A stretch of DNA of 51,026 nucleotides from Aliidiomarina sp047920995. GTDB lineage: Bacteria > Pseudomonadota > Gammaproteobacteria > Enterobacterales > Alteromonadaceae. Under the pieces are notes generated by a model. That model was given only the letters and a program-made list of their open reading frames with translations, did no database searches and was not told where the DNA came from. A program made the translations under genes and the position numbers. This document shows positions 8,792 to 16,789 of the stretch, piece after piece. The DNA lies in contig NZ_JBLRWZ010000020.1 in NCBI RefSeq assembly GCF_047920995.1, forward strand, positions 1 through 51,026, in the 5' to 3' direction. How positions within the stretch are numbered: position 1 is the first letter of the stretch; every line of letters begins with the position of its first letter.

Positions 8792-9550
8792 ATGGCGACC
8801 CATATGCTTAATCTAAAAGCTCATACAAAATGCATACTCTTAGTGTTCTGCAGCATGATATTCATTAGTGCCTGTGCCAGCCGCCCTGCAATCGATGGCG
8901 ATACATTCAGTGAACGGCAAGTTTCGTCAGCATTAGTACAGCAACACCAAGCCAGCTTAGCGCAAGTGCAAGGATTTTCGATTCAAGGTAGCGTTGCCTT
9001 CTTTAATGATATTGACAACAGCCGAGATGCGGCCCGTTTTAACTGGCAGCGTGCGGAAGAATTGATAAATTTTCGCCTTTACCATCAGCTCGGCGGCACG
9101 TTAGCGCGAATCGAGCAAGAAATTGTTGCAGCAACAACCGGCAACCCCGTTACGGTAAGTACGTTCATTAATCGTGATGGAGATCGCTTTGCAAGTACCG
9201 ATTTGAACTGGTTGCTGTATCAACATACTGGTATGGCGATTCCATTCACCTTATTGAATCAAGCGATTACTGGCGTGCAACCTGATTTGCCGGTGCGCCA
9301 ACAACGTTGGTATCCGAATGGCACAATTGCCATGTATCACGCCGATTTAAGCCAATGGCACCTAGCTGGCTTTGCTAGCCAAGTACATTTTGGCAATGAG
9401 TTATGGCAACTGCAATTTGGTGATTATCGATTAGTAACCGCCGGTGCTGGTAATTTATTACTACCCCATCGTATTGAAGCAACCCGGGATGAATTTCGCG
9501 TGAACATTCGTATTAACCGGTGGCGCCCAGAATTAAAAGAAGCGAATTAA
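8792..9550 (+). CDS. lolB: Outer-membrane lipoprotein insertion protein LolB
   Basis: Outer-membrane lipoprotein that takes lipoproteins from the periplasmic carrier LolA and inserts them in the outer membrane. The signal peptide ends in a lipobox with Cys28 (I25-S26-A27-C28), giving a mature chain of about 225 residues. The fold follows LolB: GFSIQGSVAFF, a WQ strand, LLYQHTGMAIPFTLL, and a C-terminal RINRWRPE. Identity to E. coli LolB is low, so the call leans on lipobox, fold pattern and position opposite hemA and before ispE, which is conserved. Start at 8792 or 8804 is uncertain, as neither has a clear ribosome site. One base separates it from ispE. Confidence 0.9.
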   Translation: MATHMLNLKAHTKCILLVFCSMIFISACASRPAIDGDTFSERQVSSALVQQHQASLAQVQGFSIQGSVAFFNDIDNSRDAARFNWQRAEELINFRLYHQLGGTLARIEQEIVAATTGNPVTVSTFINRDGDRFASTDLNWLLYQHTGMAIPFTLLNQAITGVQPDLPVRQQRWYPNGTIAMYHADLSQWHLAGFASQVHFGNELWQLQFGDYRLVTAGAGNLLLPHRIEATRDEFRVNIRINRWRPELKEAN

Positions 9551-9551
9551 T

Positions 9552-10502
9552 ATGCCTGTTTCGCAATTTACCCTGCCAGCACCAGCAAAACTAAATCTAT
9601 ATTTGCACATTGTAGGGCAACGCTCGGATGGCTACCATCAACTTGAAACCGTATTTCAGTTTCTAGATTTCAGCGATACCATCGCTTTTCAAGAAAATAA
9701 TAGTGGTACCATCAGCTTATCAGTTAAGCCTTACGATGAAGTAGCCGCTAGTACAGAACCTGCCAAGCATGTAGATAGCGAAAATACCAACAAATCATTA
9801 TTACCTGCGGCTGATCTCGCCGCATTGCAAACCACACCTGTGCAGGAAAACCTTATTTACCGTGCGGCTGAGCTACTCCTCCCATATCGGCGTAACAAAC
9901 AACTCGGTGTTCATCTCACCTTATATAAACGCTTACCTATGGGGGGTGGCGTAGGCGGCGGCTCTTCCAATGCTGCAACCACCCTGTTGGGCTTGAATTA
10001 TTTATGGGGTTTGCAACTAAGTGAACAGCAACTCGCTAACATTGGTTTAAGGCTTGGCGCTGATGTTCCGGTTTTTGTGCATGGTAAAGCCACCTTCGCA
10101 GAGGGCGTTGGAGAAATATTTTCAACAACTTTCCCAGCCGAAAAACACTACCTAGTGGTGCATCCACAAGTAGCCGTTAGTACGGCGCAAATCTTTACCC
10201 ACCCTGCTCTGCCGAGGAACACAACGGCATTACATAAACCTTTAGAAAACTGGCAAAGCGGCCACAATGATTGTGAGAAATTGGTCTGTTCACTATATCC
10301 ACAGGTTGCCAGCGCCCTGCAGTGGTTGTTAAAATATGCTCCGTCCAGAATGACAGGGACCGGAGCTTGTGTTTTTGGTTGTTTTACTACTACAGTAGAA
10401 GCACAGAAAGCTTTGCGAATGCTACCAGCAGAATTTCGGGGGTTTGTCGCAACCGGAGTGAATCAATCGCCGCTTCATGCAGCATTGACACAACTCCCCT
10501 GA
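9552..10502 (+). CDS. ispE: 4-diphosphocytidyl-2-C-methyl-D-erythritol kinase
   Basis: GHMP-family kinase that phosphorylates CDP-methylerythritol in the MEP isoprenoid pathway. K13 lies in PAKLNLYL, the ATP loop GGGVGGGSSNAA is at 131-142, and catalytic D171 is in LGADVPVF. The C-terminal SRMTGTGACVFG is also conserved. At 316 residues it exceeds the E. coli enzyme (283) because of a polar, acidic insert at about residues 58-96, before the conserved ENLIYRAAELL. The frame is continuous, so the insert is real and not a frameshift. It starts one base after lolB and is followed by prs, the conserved order. Confidence 0.96.
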   Translation: MPVSQFTLPAPAKLNLYLHIVGQRSDGYHQLETVFQFLDFSDTIAFQENNSGTISLSVKPYDEVAASTEPAKHVDSENTNKSLLPAADLAALQTTPVQENLIYRAAELLLPYRRNKQLGVHLTLYKRLPMGGGVGGGSSNAATTLLGLNYLWGLQLSEQQLANIGLRLGADVPVFVHGKATFAEGVGEIFSTTFPAEKHYLVVHPQVAVSTAQIFTHPALPRNTTALHKPLENWQSGHNDCEKLVCSLYPQVASALQWLLKYAPSRMTGTGACVFGCFTTTVEAQKALRMLPAEFRGFVATGVNQSPLHAALTQLP

Positions 10503-10573
10503 AGCGACGGTTGGTGTGCTAAACTCTTGTCAAATTCCGCTCACAACAACAAATCAACTGGTCGAGGTTAACT

Positions 10574-11521
10574 GTGCCTGACATGAAGCTCTTTGCTGGC
10601 AATGCAACACCCGAGCTAGCCCGCAAGATCGCTGATCGCCTATACGTAAAGCTGGGAGATGCCGACGTTGGCCGCTTCAGTGACGGCGAAATCAGCGTAA
10701 TTATCAACGAAAACGTACGTGGTTCAGATGTTTTCATTATCCAATCTACCTGCGCTCCTACTAACGATAACTTAATGGAACTGATCGTAATGGTTGATGC
10801 GCTCCGCCGCGCTTCAGCTGGCCGTATCACTGCCGTGCTGCCGTATTTTGGCTACGCTCGTCAGGATCGCCGTGTACGCTCCGCCCGAGTACCTATTACC
10901 GCCAAAGTAGTTGCCGACTTTCTCTCTAGTGTTGGTGTAGACCGTGTTCTTACGGTTGATTTACACGCAGAGCAAATTCAAGGTTTCTTTGATGTGCCAG
11001 TAGATAACGTTTTTGGTAGCCCTGTTTTGCTTGAGCACATGAAGCAACAAGAATGGGATTCACCCGTAATGGTATCGCCAGATATCGGTGGTGTAGTGCG
11101 CGCTCGAGCCATGGCCAAGTTAATGAATGATGCTGACCTAGCTATCATTGATAAACGCCGCCCGAAAGCAAACGAATCACAAGTAATGCATATTATCGGT
11201 GATGTAAATGGCCGTGATTGTATTATGGTAGACGATATGATTGATACCGGCGGTACGTTATGTAAAGCAGCTGAAGCTCTGAAGAAAAGTGGCGCAAAAC
11301 GCGTGTTTGCTTACGCTACCCACCCCATTTTCTCCGGTAATGCTGCAGAAAACCTCCGCAACTCTGCTATCGATCAAGTTATTGTTACTGATTCCATTCC
11401 ATTATCAGATGAAATGAAATCGCTTGGTATGGTTACCCAGTTAACCCTCAGCGGGATGCTCTCTGAAGCATTGCGCAGAGTTAGTAACGAAGAATCTATT
11501 TCAGCCATGTTTGAGTATTAA
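10574..11521 (+). CDS. prs: Ribose-phosphate pyrophosphokinase
   Basis: Makes PRPP from ribose 5-phosphate and ATP for nucleotide, His, Trp and NAD synthesis. 315 residues, the same as E. coli and nearly identical in sequence: MPDMKLFAGN start, RQDRRVRSARVPITAK, VDLHAEQIQGFF, and the PRPP loop VDDMIDTGGTL. The start codon is GTG at 10574, as in E. coli, with TCGAGG 6-7 bases upstream. Seventy-one bases separate it from ispE, and a strong terminator follows. Confidence 0.99.
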   Translation: MPDMKLFAGNATPELARKIADRLYVKLGDADVGRFSDGEISVIINENVRGSDVFIIQSTCAPTNDNLMELIVMVDALRRASAGRITAVLPYFGYARQDRRVRSARVPITAKVVADFLSSVGVDRVLTVDLHAEQIQGFFDVPVDNVFGSPVLLEHMKQQEWDSPVMVSPDIGGVVRARAMAKLMNDADLAIIDKRRPKANESQVMHIIGDVNGRDCIMVDDMIDTGGTLCKAAEALKKSGAKRVFAYATHPIFSGNAAENLRNSAIDQVIVTDSIPLSDEMKSLGMVTQLTLSGMLSEALRRVSNEESISAMFEY

Positions 11522-11540
11522 AACTCATTCGCTGAATACA

Positions 11541-11568
11541 AAACGGGAGCTTCGGCTCCCGTTTTTTG
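11541..11568 (+). terminator. Rho-independent terminator after prs
   Basis: Perfect 10-bp stem AAACGGGAGC / GCTCCCGTTT around a stable TTCG tetraloop, running into six Ts. It starts 20 bases after the prs stop and ends the lolB-ispE-prs unit before the rplY promoter. Confidence 0.95.
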
Positions 11569-11589
11569 TTGCTTTTGGTCGCTTGTTCA

Positions 11590-11619
11590 TTGCCTTTATT
11601 ATTGTAACGATGGTAGAAT
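11590..11619 (+). promoter_or_regulatory. Predicted sigma-70 promoter of rplY
   Basis: TTGCCT at 11590-11595 and TAGAAT at 11614-11619 with an 18-base spacer, followed by a GC-rich stretch (ACGCGG) typical of growth-rate-controlled translation genes. It lies between the prs terminator and the rplY leader. Predicted from sequence only. Confidence 0.6.
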
Positions 11620-11626
11620 ACGCGGC

Positions 11627-11670
11627 CCCTGAAATCAGGGATTCTGCTGTTTTCTGGTCGCGGGAAACAG
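11627..11670 (+). promoter_or_regulatory. Two stem-loops in the rplY 5' leader
   Basis: First hairpin: CCCTG (11627-11631) pairs with CAGGG (11636-11640) around AAAT. Second: CTGTTTTC (11647-11654) pairs with GGAAACAG (11663-11670), eight pairs with one G-U. Both lie in the predicted untranslated leader and end 24 bases before the start codon, near the ribosome site TTCGGAG. Translational autocontrol by L25 is known in E. coli; a similar role here is inference. Confidence 0.5.
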
Positions 11671-11694
11671 CCCATTAATTTTCGGAGAAACGAA

Positions 11695-12345
11695 ATGAGC
11701 CAACCAAATTACGAATTCAAAGCTGAAATCCGTAGCGATATGGGTAAAGGTGCGAGCCGCCGCCTACGTCGTCAAGGAAGCGTTCCAGCCATTTTATACG
11801 GCGGGAAAGATGAAGCTGTGTCGTTAACGTTAGATCACGACAAAATCATTAACGCTGCAGACCATGAAGGCTTTTACAGCCACATATTAACGCTGCACAT
11901 TGATGGCAAAAAGCACCAAGCAATTTTGAAAGATCTTCAGCGTCACCCGTTCAAGCCTAAGATCACTCACTTAGACTTCCAACGTGTAAGCGCCAAAGAA
12001 GAACTGCACACAAACTTACCAATTCACTTCCTCGGCGAAGAAGCTGTGAAGAAAGCTGGCGGTGTAGTTGTTCACCAACTGAACGATGTCGAAATCGCTT
12101 GTTTACCAAAAGATTTACCAGAGTTTATCGAAATTGATGTGTCTGGCCTAGAAATCGGTGACAACATTCACCTAAGCCAAATCACTGCTCCTAAAGGTGT
12201 AACTTTCATTGAGTTAACTCGTGGCGAAGATCATGACCCAGTATTAGTAACAGTGAGCAAGCCTAAAGCTGAAACTGTTTCTGATGATGCGCCTGAAGCT
12301 CCTGAAGCTCCAGAAGCAGAATCTGGCGACGAAGACAAAGAGTAA
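11695..12345 (+). CDS. rplY: 50S ribosomal protein L25, long Ctc/TL5 type
   Basis: Binds 5S rRNA in the central protuberance of the large subunit. 216 residues, so this is the long general-stress (Ctc/TL5) form and not the 94-residue E. coli form. Residues about 6-95 are the 5S-binding domain (RRLRRQGSVPAILYGG; HPFKPKITHLDFQRVS). Residues about 100-190 are the TL5 C-terminal domain, with LPIHFLGEE, GGVVVHQLNDVEIACLP and an EIDVSGLEIGD segment. The last 25 residues are an acidic tail with a PEA tandem repeat. CGGAGAAACGAA gives the ribosome site. pth follows 18 bases later, a common pairing. Confidence 0.97.
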   Translation: MSQPNYEFKAEIRSDMGKGASRRLRRQGSVPAILYGGKDEAVSLTLDHDKIINAADHEGFYSHILTLHIDGKKHQAILKDLQRHPFKPKITHLDFQRVSAKEELHTNLPIHFLGEEAVKKAGGVVVHQLNDVEIACLPKDLPEFIEIDVSGLEIGDNIHLSQITAPKGVTFIELTRGEDHDPVLVTVSKPKAETVSDDAPEAPEAPEAESGDEDKE

Positions 12346-12363
12346 TTCTGCGGAATCATATTG

Positions 12364-12954
12364 ATGTCAGCAGACATTAAGCTTATCGTGGGCCTGGGAA
12401 ATCCAGGCCCCGAATATACAGCAACCCGGCACAATGCCGGGTTCTGGTTTGTTGAAGCCATAGCAAGGCAGTTCAACACTACCCTAACGCCTGAAAATAA
12501 ATTCTTTGGGCTTACTGCACGCTTAAGCCACCCATATTCCGACACCCGTTTATTAATACCCACTACGTTCATGAATCGCAGTGGCCAGGCTGTTGGTGCC
12601 TTAGCTACTTTTTATAAAATTGCTCCAGAGCAAATTTTAGTAGCTCATGATGAGCTTGATTTACCACCTGGCGTAGCGAAGTTTAAACAAGGTGGCGGCC
12701 ATGGCGGCCATAATGGCTTGAAAGATATTGCCCGAGCACTGGCGAATCAAACAAATTTTCACCGGTTACGAATTGGCATAGGCCATCCAGGCCATAGCTC
12801 GAAGGTAACCGGCTATGTACTTGGCAAAGCGCCGAGTAACGAGCAAAACCTAATAGATGACGCGATTCATGCTGCACAAAAAGCAGTTGAAATCGCAATG
12901 AACGATGGCTTTACAGCCGCCAAACAATACTTACATTCAATTAAACCTGAATAA
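12364..12954 (+). CDS. pth: Peptidyl-tRNA hydrolase
   Basis: Frees tRNA from peptidyl-tRNAs that drop off the ribosome. From ATG 12364 there are 196 residues; a TTG just before it is a weaker alternative. Family residues are present: GLGNPG with N13, catalytic H23 in TRHNAGFW, FMNRSG near 69, HDELDLPPG with D96/D99, and GGHGGHNGLKDI with N117. It lies between rplY and ychF; pth-ychF is one of the most conserved gene pairs in bacteria. Confidence 0.98.
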   Translation: MSADIKLIVGLGNPGPEYTATRHNAGFWFVEAIARQFNTTLTPENKFFGLTARLSHPYSDTRLLIPTTFMNRSGQAVGALATFYKIAPEQILVAHDELDLPPGVAKFKQGGGHGGHNGLKDIARALANQTNFHRLRIGIGHPGHSSKVTGYVLGKAPSNEQNLIDDAIHAAQKAVEIAMNDGFTAAKQYLHSIKPE

Positions 12955-12969
12955 ACGCGGATACCGATC

Positions 12970-14061
12970 ATGGGATTTAAATGCGGAATCGTTGGCTTGC
13001 CCAACGTTGGTAAATCAACACTATTTAACGCTTTAACGAAGGCTGGCATCGATGCCGCCAATTTTCCGTTTTGCACAATAGAACCGAACACCGGTGTGGT
13101 TTCAGTTCCTGATACCCGTTTAAATCAGCTTGCTGCGATTGTGAAGCCGCAAAAAGTAATTCCAACCACGATGGAGTTCGTAGATATTGCTGGGTTAGTT
13201 AAAGGTGCTTCAAAAGGCGAAGGCCTAGGCAACCAATTCTTGGCGAACATTCGTGAAACCGATGCGATTGGCCATGTAGTGCGCTGCTTTGATGATGAGA
13301 ATATCGTGCATGTTGCCGGACGAGTAAACCCGATTGAAGACGTGGATACCATCAACACTGAATTAGCGCTTGCCGATCTCGATTCAGTAGAGAAAGCCAT
13401 TTACCGCCTTGGTAAAAAAGCTAAAGGTGGCGATAAACAAGCAAAAGCTGAAATGGAAGTGCTAGAAAAATTATTACCTGCCCTATCTGAAGGTGATATG
13501 GCAAGAACAGTGGCGCTTACCGATGATGAGCGCAAAACCATTCGTTCATTTAACCTGCTTACGTTAAAGCCCACTATGTACATTTGTAACGTGGCAGAAG
13601 ATGGCTTTGAAAATAACCCGCACCTTGCTGCGGTGCACAAGCTAGCAGAAAATGAAAACGCTATTGTGGTGCCTGTATGTGCCGCAATTGAGAGCGAAAT
13701 TGCTGAGCTAGACGACGAAGATAAAGAAGAATTCTTAAGTTCAATGGGCCTTGAAGAACCAGGCTTAAACCGGGTAATTCGCGCAGGTTATGAGCTGCTT
13801 AACTTGCATACCTATTTCACGGCTGGCGTTAAAGAAGTACGTGCGTGGACAGTGAAAAAGAATTCTACAGCTCCACAAGCGGCTGGCCGTATTCACACGG
13901 ATTTCGAGAAAGGCTTTATTCGTGCAGAGATCGTTGGTTTCGATGATTTTATTGCTAATAATGGCGAACAAGGCGCGAAAGATGCAGGCAAGTGGCGCTT
14001 AGAAGGGAAAGAATACATTGTGAAAGATGGCGATGTTATTCATTTCCGCTTTAACGTATAG
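12970..14061 (+). CDS. ychF: Ribosome-binding ATPase YchF (Obg family)
   Basis: P-loop NTPase of the Obg superfamily that prefers ATP and binds ribosomes; E. coli YchF is linked to oxidative-stress response. 363 residues match the usual length. G1 loop GLPNVGKST is at 9-17, G3 DIAGLVKGASKGEGLGNQFL has the family hydrophobic residue after DxxG, and the ATP-type NVAE replaces NKxD. The C-terminal TGS-like domain includes TYFTAGVKEVRAWT and ends GDVIHFRFNV. It starts 15 bases after pth. Confidence 0.98.
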   Translation: MGFKCGIVGLPNVGKSTLFNALTKAGIDAANFPFCTIEPNTGVVSVPDTRLNQLAAIVKPQKVIPTTMEFVDIAGLVKGASKGEGLGNQFLANIRETDAIGHVVRCFDDENIVHVAGRVNPIEDVDTINTELALADLDSVEKAIYRLGKKAKGGDKQAKAEMEVLEKLLPALSEGDMARTVALTDDERKTIRSFNLLTLKPTMYICNVAEDGFENNPHLAAVHKLAENENAIVVPVCAAIESEIAELDDEDKEEFLSSMGLEEPGLNRVIRAGYELLNLHTYFTAGVKEVRAWTVKKNSTAPQAAGRIHTDFEKGFIRAEIVGFDDFIANNGEQGAKDAGKWRLEGKEYIVKDGDVIHFRFNV

Positions 14062-14251
14062 GCGCATCGTTAACTGCCTATCATTCCCCGCCCCACCGTT
14101 CAATGCCTGAGTGCGAGTAACATGTGTTAAGCTAAATGAAAATTAACCCGAACTGCAACTGATTCTTAAGGTATTTGCACATTACTGAGAAGAATAGATT
14201 TTGGCTTTACCGCCAAATGCAGTGTCAGCAGCTGAACATGGAGGCTAACCA

Positions 14252-15637
14252 ATGGCACAGAGATTTCGCACTGAAACCGATAGTATGGGTGATATCGAGG
14301 TACCCAGCGACGCACTGTATGGTGCACAAACCCAGCGCGCCGTTAACAATTTCAATATCAGCCGCCTCACCCTTCCCTTTGCCTTTGTACGCGCCGTAGC
14401 ACTCATTAAATACTGCGCCGCAGAAGCAAATGCAGAGTTAGGCTTGCTCGATAACAACAAAGCCGATGCCATTATGCAAGCTGCCCTAGAAGTGTTTGAA
14501 GGGCGTTGGAGCAACCAGTTTCCTGTAGACGTGTTCCAAACCGGTTCCGGCACCAGTACTAATATGAACGTAAACGAAGTACTTGCCACGTTAGCAGCGC
14601 GCCATAGTGGCTTGGAAATTCATCCTAACGATGACGTAAACCTAGGCCAAAGTAGCAATGATGTGATTCCTACGGCAATTCAGTTAAGTGCAGCAAGGCG
14701 CATTCACCGTAAGTTATTGCCTGCGATAGCAAGCTTGCGAACCGTAATTGAGCAACGAGCTGCAGAACTAGACCATGTGGTGAAAACGGGCCGCACTCAT
14801 TTAATGGACGCGATGCCACTTACGTTTGGCCAAGAGCTGCGCACTTGGAGTGCACAACTAGAGCAAGCTGAACAACGTCTATCTGATTTACTCCCACAAT
14901 TGCGTGCGCTACCCCAAGGCGGCACTGCTATTGGCACCGGTATTAATGCACATGCCCAGTTTGCGGAACGCTTTTGCGAATCAATGAGCAAATTCACGGA
15001 GCAGCCCTTTACTCCGGCCACTAACAAGTTTGCTGGCATCGCTGGCCAAGATATTGCTGTGGCCACCTCAGGAATTATGGTTTCTGTGGCCACTATCATG
15101 ATGAAAATCGCTAATGATTTGCGTTGGATGAATAGCGGGCCGCTAACAGGTTTAGGTGAGATTACTTTGCAGCCTCTACAACCTGGCTCGAGTATCATGC
15201 CTGGCAAGGTAAACCCTGTTATTCCTGAGGCTGTAGCTATGGCCTGCGCGCAAGTGATGGGTAACCAAACCACTATTACAGTAGCTGGGCAAAGCGGTAG
15301 TTTTCAACTCAATGTAATGCTACCAGTTATTGCTTATAACCTACTGCAAAGCATTGAATTAATGTGGAAGAGTGCGGAAACTATGGCGAATAACTGCATC
15401 GCTGATTTTCAAGTGAATACAGAAAAACTAAATCAAGGGTTAGATCGTAACCCCATTTTAGTAACCGCATTAAATCCAGTAATTGGCTATAACAATGCAG
15501 CAGCAATTGCTAAGGCTGCATACCAGCAAAATCGGCCGATTATTGATGTTGCGTTAGAAATGACCGATCTATCGCAAGCCGAATTAGAGGCACTGTTGTC
15601 GCCTCTAGAACTCAGCAAAGGAGGATTACATCAATGA
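14252..15637 (+). CDS. fumC: Class II fumarate hydratase
   Basis: Oxygen-stable, iron-free fumarase that hydrates fumarate to malate in the TCA cycle. 461 residues. Family motifs in order: TGSGTSTNMN (97-106), HPNDDVNLGQSSND (124-137), GRTHLMDA with the active-site H183, and the signature GSSIMPGKVNP (312-322) with the mobile-loop catalytic serine. CATGGAGG gives a good ribosome site. The 190 bases before it, after ychF, show no structure I would call. The stop overlaps the next start by four bases. Confidence 0.97.
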   Translation: MAQRFRTETDSMGDIEVPSDALYGAQTQRAVNNFNISRLTLPFAFVRAVALIKYCAAEANAELGLLDNNKADAIMQAALEVFEGRWSNQFPVDVFQTGSGTSTNMNVNEVLATLAARHSGLEIHPNDDVNLGQSSNDVIPTAIQLSAARRIHRKLLPAIASLRTVIEQRAAELDHVVKTGRTHLMDAMPLTFGQELRTWSAQLEQAEQRLSDLLPQLRALPQGGTAIGTGINAHAQFAERFCESMSKFTEQPFTPATNKFAGIAGQDIAVATSGIMVSVATIMMKIANDLRWMNSGPLTGLGEITLQPLQPGSSIMPGKVNPVIPEAVAMACAQVMGNQTTITVAGQSGSFQLNVMLPVIAYNLLQSIELMWKSAETMANNCIADFQVNTEKLNQGLDRNPILVTALNPVIGYNNAAAIAKAAYQQNRPIIDVALEMTDLSQAELEALLSPLELSKGGLHQ

Positions 15638-16302
15638 CCCAAATAAATGTTCTCATTACCGGCGCTAATCGCGGCATTGGCTTACAACTGGCAAAACAAT
15701 ACGCTGAACAAGGCGCACATGTGTTTGCGGCATGCCGGAAAGCGAGTGAAGAGCTGATCGACAGTAAGGTAACCATTATTTCCGGAATCGACGTTACTGA
15801 TCCGGAAGCCGCAGAAAAACTTCGTAATGAGCTCGGCGGCAGAAAAATCGATATCCTGATAAATAATGCCGGCATCCTTACTCGTGAAAATCTCGAAAGC
15901 GCTCCAGCAAAGGATATTTTGCAACAATTCACGGTAAATGCATTAGCACCATTACAACTTACGTTGGGCATGCGTACACAGCTAAACAGCAACGCAAAAG
16001 TAATTATGATCACCAGCCGAATGGGCTCTATGAATGATAACGGTAGTGGCGGTTACTATGGCTACCGCATGTCGAAAGCGGCATTAAACGCCGCTGGAGT
16101 ATCGTTAGCTCGTGATTTGCAGAACGAAGGTATTGCCGTAGCATTGTTACATCCCGGCTATGTACAAACCGACATGGTGAACAATACCGGTGATATTACC
16201 GCCGCAGAAGCCGCTACACGTTTGCGCCAACGTATTGAAGAGCTTAATCTACAAAACAGTGGCACATTTTGGCATAGTAATGGCGAAGAGTTGCCATGGT
16301 AG
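15634..16302 (+). CDS. Short-chain dehydrogenase/reductase, substrate unknown
   Basis: Rossmann-fold NAD(P)-dependent oxidoreductase of 222 residues, a classical SDR. The cofactor loop is TGANRGIG (9-16), with R13 and R35 suggesting NADPH. NNAG is at 77-80, catalytic S128 in ITSRMGS, and Y144-x-x-x-K148. The Ser-Tyr-Lys triad is intact, so the enzyme should be active. The short C-terminus resembles C-factor/sniffer-like carbonyl reductases. The ATGA overlap with fumC implies translational coupling, but no substrate follows from that. About 200 bases with the tRNA promoter follow. Confidence 0.9.
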   Translation: MTQINVLITGANRGIGLQLAKQYAEQGAHVFAACRKASEELIDSKVTIISGIDVTDPEAAEKLRNELGGRKIDILINNAGILTRENLESAPAKDILQQFTVNALAPLQLTLGMRTQLNSNAKVIMITSRMGSMNDNGSGGYYGYRMSKAALNAAGVSLARDLQNEGIAVALLHPGYVQTDMVNNTGDITAAEAATRLRQRIEELNLQNSGTFWHSNGEELPW

Positions 16303-16432
16303 GCTAGCAACCTACCAACATAATAGATGAACGTTTTGGTTCGATTGGCGCGATATTTTGCTGCACTTTTCACCAGTTCAGTGCTTTTTTGAGCGATCAG
16401 CACAGAAATATGAGTTTTTTTCCGAAAAGGTG

Positions 16433-16461
16433 TTGACTGAACACGGGTGGATTCGCATAAT
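16433..16461 (+). promoter_or_regulatory. Predicted stable-RNA promoter of the tRNA operon
   Basis: TTGACT (16433-16438) and CATAAT (16456-16461) with an ideal 17-base spacer. The following ACGCGCCGC is a GC-rich discriminator of the kind found at stringently controlled rRNA and tRNA promoters. The first tRNA starts 41 bases after the -10 box. A T-rich tract lies just upstream. Confidence 0.85.
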
Positions 16462-16502
16462 ACGCGCCGCACCAACAAGCTCGGTGTTGAACAAAAAGGT
16501 AA

Positions 16503-16579
16503 GGCTACGTAGCTCAGTTGGTTAGAGCACATCACTCATAATGATGGGGTCGCAGGTTCGAATCCCGCCGTAGCCACCA
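16503..16579 (+). tRNA. tRNA-Met(CAU), elongator
   Basis: 77 bases with encoded CCA. Acceptor GGCTACG/CGTAGCC, anticodon stem CATCA/TGATG with loop CTCATAA, and a TTCGAAT T-loop. The sequence is nearly identical to E. coli metT, the elongator type; the first base pair is G-C rather than the mismatch of initiators. First gene of a four-tRNA transcript whose start mirrors the E. coli metT-leuW-glnU order. Confidence 0.98.
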
Positions 16580-16690
16580 AAAAACTGATTAACTGCGGGA
16601 GTGGTGGAATTGGTAGACACGCTGGATTTAGGTTCCAGTGCCGCGAGGCGTGAGAGTTCGAGTCTCTCCTTCCGCACCAATCAGTTTTTT
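16579..16690 (+). repeat. 12-bp inverted repeat bracketing tRNA-Leu(UAG)
   Basis: AAAAAACTGATT (16579-16590) is the exact reverse complement of AATCAGTTTTTT (16679-16690). The left arm begins at the last base of tRNA-Met; the right arm begins at the terminal A of this tRNA's CCA. In the transcript the leader and trailer could pair into a 12-bp helix stacked below the acceptor stem. Confidence 0.9.
16595..16679 (+). tRNA. tRNA-Leu(UAG)
   Basis: 85 bases with encoded CCA and the long variable arm of class II tRNAs. Acceptor GCGGGAG/CTTCCGC with one G-U pair; the anticodon loop in CTGGATTTAGGTTCCAG reads TAG. It matches the position and type of E. coli leuW. It lies wholly inside the inverted repeat 16579-16690. 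Confidence 0.98.
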
Positions 16691-16711
16691 TAGTTCGCTG
16701 TAAGATTCAGT

Positions 16712-16786
16712 TGGGGTATAGCCAAGTGGTAAGGCAGCGGGTTTTGATCCCGCCATTCCCAGGTTCGAATCCTGGTACCCCAGCCA
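16712..16786 (+). tRNA. tRNA-Gln(UUG)
   Basis: 75 bases with encoded CCA. Acceptor TGGGGTA/TACCCCA, with the unusual U1-A72 pair typical of bacterial tRNA-Gln and G73. Anticodon stem GCGGG/CCCGC with loop TTTTGAT gives UUG. Only three leader/trailer pairs are possible, unlike the neighbouring tRNA-Leu genes. Confidence 0.98.
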
Positions 16787-16789
16787 CTA

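Noticed and set aside
14797..15273. Minus-strand 158-residue frame opposite fumC
   Set aside because: It lies wholly antisense to the most conserved part of fumC.
16158..16535. Minus-strand 125-residue frame across the SDR end and tRNA promoter
   Set aside because: It is antisense to the SDR and runs through the tRNA promoter and first tRNA; no ribosome site and no recognisable protein.
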